Below, one piece after another: positions 62,412 to 64,000 of a stretch of 64,000 bases of DNA; the stretch's first letter is position 1, and each line of letters begins with the position of its first letter. The DNA comes from RSA9 sp036381195 (GTDB lineage: Bacteria > Gemmatimonadota > Gemmatimonadetes > Longimicrobiales > RSA9): positions 1-64,000 of the forward strand of contig DASVDH010000116.1 in the NCBI GenBank assembly GCA_036381195.1. Reading direction: 5' to 3'. Under the pieces are notes generated by a model. It made no database searches. It was not told the DNA's origin and saw only the letters and a program-made list of their open reading frames with translations. The position numbers were made by a program, and so were the translations under genes.

Positions 62412-62524
62412 CCGGTCAGCCGATCGCGCGTGCCCACGTCGGGCGCCGTCGCCGGTCCGGCGTGAGGATGCGTGATTTTCGTGGCTTGCGGCCTTCTCGA
62501 AGGTAACCGGCCCCTCTGGCGGAA

Positions 62525-63499
62525 TCAACCCCGCGAGCCGCGCGGCGCGCCCCGGCCCTCCTCGTGCGGGCCGCCGTCCGGCTCCCGCTCGACCCACTCC
62601 GCCGGCAGGAGCGACCGGTGGATGGCCAGCGCCGCGCGCACCCCCTGCGCGGCGGCGGAGATGGCGAGGTGCGGAAGCCCGGCGATGTCGCCCGCCGCGT
62701 AGACGCCCCGCACGGTCGTCTCGAGCCGGTCATCCGTGCGCAGGGAACCGTGCTCCGTCTGCTCGCAGCCCATCCGCTCCGCGAGGTCGCTGCCGGGCAC
62801 CGTGCCCACGTGGAAGAACACGCCCTCCACGCCCAGCACTTCCCCGTTCTCCAGGTGGAGCGAGACCGTGCGCCCGCCGGCAGGCGCGAGTCGCACGATG
62901 CGCTCCGGCCGGAGCGTCACGTGGTAGCGGGCCAGCGTGTCCAGCATCGTGCGGTCCAGCTCCGGCGGGTGCCCGTGCGCGAGCAGCTCCAGCCGGCCAG
63001 CCCAGGTGCGCAGGAACAAGGCGAGCGTGGCCGCGCGCCGCGTCCAGCCGATCACGGCCACGCGGCACCCCATCATGCTGGGGCCGTCGCAGTCGGGGCA
63101 GTGATAGATGGCCGTGCCCAGCGCTTCCTCGAGCCCGGGCACATCCGGCAGCAGGTCGCGGACGCCGTAGGCGAGCAGCACGCGCCGCGCCCGCAGCGCC
63201 GGCGCGGTGGACGCGTGTACGTCGAACTCTCCTTTGCGCCCTTCGATCCGGGTGACGCGCGCGGCGACGACCTCCGCGCCGGCGGCCTCCGCCTGCTCGC
63301 GCAGGCGCCGCCGCAGCTCGGCAGGCGGCAGGTCCGGCAGGCCGGGGTAGCCGTGCACCGCCCAGGTCCGCTGGTTGCGCGCCTCGCCCGCGTCCAGCAC
63401 GCACACCCGCCGGCGGTAGCGGGCCAGCCAGAACGCGGCGGCGAGGCCGGCCGGCCCGCCGCCCACGATCGCCACATCGTATTCGTGCGCGCGCGTCAC
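62525..63499 (-). CDS. Thioredoxin-reductase-like FAD/NAD(P) oxidoreductase
   Basis: 324 residues. FAD-binding motif VGGGPAGLAAAFWLA at the N-terminus, a CxxC redox motif in HCPDCDGPSM (near residue 135), an NAD(P) region (RVAVIGWTRRA, lacking the usual GGG) and the C-terminal FAD motif GVYAAGDIAGLP. Similar to AhpF/TrxB-type enzymes and to gliotoxin-type dithiol oxidases. The electron partner is unknown. GTG 63499 is the first reasonable start; the frame continues upstream without a ribosome site. Confidence 0.87.
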   Translation of the reverse strand: MTRAHEYDVAIVGGGPAGLAAAFWLARYRRRVCVLDAGEARNQRTWAVHGYPGLPDLPPAELRRRLREQAEAAGAEVVAARVTRIEGRKGEFDVHASTAPALRARRVLLAYGVRDLLPDVPGLEEALGTAIYHCPDCDGPSMMGCRVAVIGWTRRAATLALFLRTWAGRLELLAHGHPPELDRTMLDTLARYHVTLRPERIVRLAPAGGRTVSLHLENGEVLGVEGVFFHVGTVPGSDLAERMGCEQTEHGSLRTDDRLETTVRGVYAAGDIAGLPHLAISAAAQGVRAALAIHRSLLPAEWVEREPDGGPHEEGRGAPRGSRG

Positions 63500-63570
63500 G
63501 GAGCGGGGCGGGGTGCAAGAGACGAGCCGGGCGGGCCCGCCAGTGCCCGGCGCGCACCGCAGCACGGGCG

Positions 63571-64000
63571 CTACCGGACCGCCGCCATGGCGGCCGCCGC
63601 GAAGTCCGCCGCGTCGAGCGGCCGGCCCGTCGAGCGCTCGACCAGCTCGGCCCACGTGACGGACGCGCCCGGCCGGAACACCGCCTCGCGGAAGTACTCG
63701 CCGAGCGCCGGGCCTGCCGCCCGCCCGGCCCGTGCGAGCGTCCCGCGGATCTGTGCCGCGTACAGCTCGCCCAGCAGGTAGTTGTGGTAGTAGACCGGCG
63801 CCACGGTGAGGTGGATCTTGGTCGCCCAGTCATGCCGGGCGCCGATGTCGGGAGGAGGCACGAGCCCCTGCAGCCGCGCGACGGCCGCCCACCAGACCTC
63901 GTTCAGGTCCGGCCGCTCCGGCGCCCGGTAGAACTCGCGCTCGAAGTGGATCATCACGAGCGCCCAGCGCGCGAACACCAGCAGCTCACGCGCGCGGCTC
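63571..64000 (-). CDS. M2-family metallopeptidase, C-terminal part (partial)
   Basis: The frame is open across the window edge, so the zinc site is outside. The visible C-terminal 142 residues carry the M2 (angiotensin-converting-enzyme-like) signature blocks WALVMIHFEREFY, LNEVWWAAVARLQGL and ATKIHLTVAPVYYHNYLLGE. Bacterial M2 enzymes are secreted peptidyl-dipeptidases or carboxypeptidases. The end of the gene is 71 bases from the flavoprotein start. Confidence 0.85.
   Translation of the reverse strand, partial: SRARELLVFARWALVMIHFEREFYRAPERPDLNEVWWAAVARLQGLVPPPDIGARHDWATKIHLTVAPVYYHNYLLGELYAAQIRGTLARAGRAAGPALGEYFREAVFRPGASVTWAELVERSTGRPLDAADFAAAAMAAVR

Noticed and set aside
62118..62597. 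Minus-strand frame containing GVAQLAEQPAVNRQVAGSNP
   Set aside because: This peptide is the well-known artefact of translating a tRNA gene; the tRNA-Asn is at 62339-62411.

Overview
The window is very GC-rich and gene-dense. Genes are often translationally coupled through ATGA, GTGA, TTGA or TGATG overlaps, and start codons include GTG and TTG. Envelope features point to a diderm: TonB-free outer-membrane barrel, lipoproteins and Wza/Wzz-type polysaccharide export. Together with a stressosome, a prkA-yhbH-spoVR module, secreted S9 and M2 peptidases and many small unassignable proteins, this is most like Gemmatimonadota or a related soil phylum. That placement is an inference from gene content, not a phylogeny.

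Layout. 1-69: tail of a methyltransferase. 0.1-3.5 kb (minus): stressosome operon rsbR-rsbS-rsbT, an RsbX/SpoIIE-type phosphatase, and a histidine kinase with an RsbU_N-like N-terminus. 3.8-13 kb: a small hypothetical, a zinc alcohol dehydrogenase, a DUF167 protein, an alkaline-phosphatase-superfamily enzyme, an ABC pair, a PAP2 phosphatase and an isolated GspE/PilB-type ATPase. 13.7 kb: a cupredoxin lipoprotein.

14.6-38.1 kb: a large surface-polysaccharide locus. Four plus-strand operons carry (A) Wza-like, Wzz-like, sugar-1-P transferase, flippase, glycosyltransferase (GT) and O-antigen ligase/polymerase; (B) two radical SAM proteins with two methyltransferases between them; (C) two GTs, a methyltransferase and an amidohydrolase; (D) two GTs. 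Three single minus-strand genes lie between them: an HprK-like kinase, an arylsulfotransferase-like lipoprotein and a nucleotidyltransferase-like protein. Operon A should build, flip and export a glycan. B, C and the minus-strand genes look like tailoring functions whose substrates cannot be read from sequence. This is the best candidate here for an undescribed pathway.

38.1-47 kb: a secreted prolyl-oligopeptidase-family peptidase, then the minus-strand group hypothetical-prkA-yhbH-spoVR. 47.4-53.5 kb (plus): NtrY-like kinase, lipoprotein, NtrC-like regulator, an unusual outer-membrane protein (bactofilin-like repeats plus beta-barrel) and a DUF4390 protein. 53.6-58 kb: YyaL/DUF255 protein and a LuxE-LuxC fatty-acid reductase pair, followed by decayed tandem repeats. 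58.3-64 kb (minus): membrane MutS-like ATPase, AbrB-type protein with a clear terminator, three small hypotheticals, tRNA-Asn, a thioredoxin-reductase-like flavoprotein and the end of an M2 metallopeptidase. No IS element, CRISPR array, rRNA or prophage was seen.
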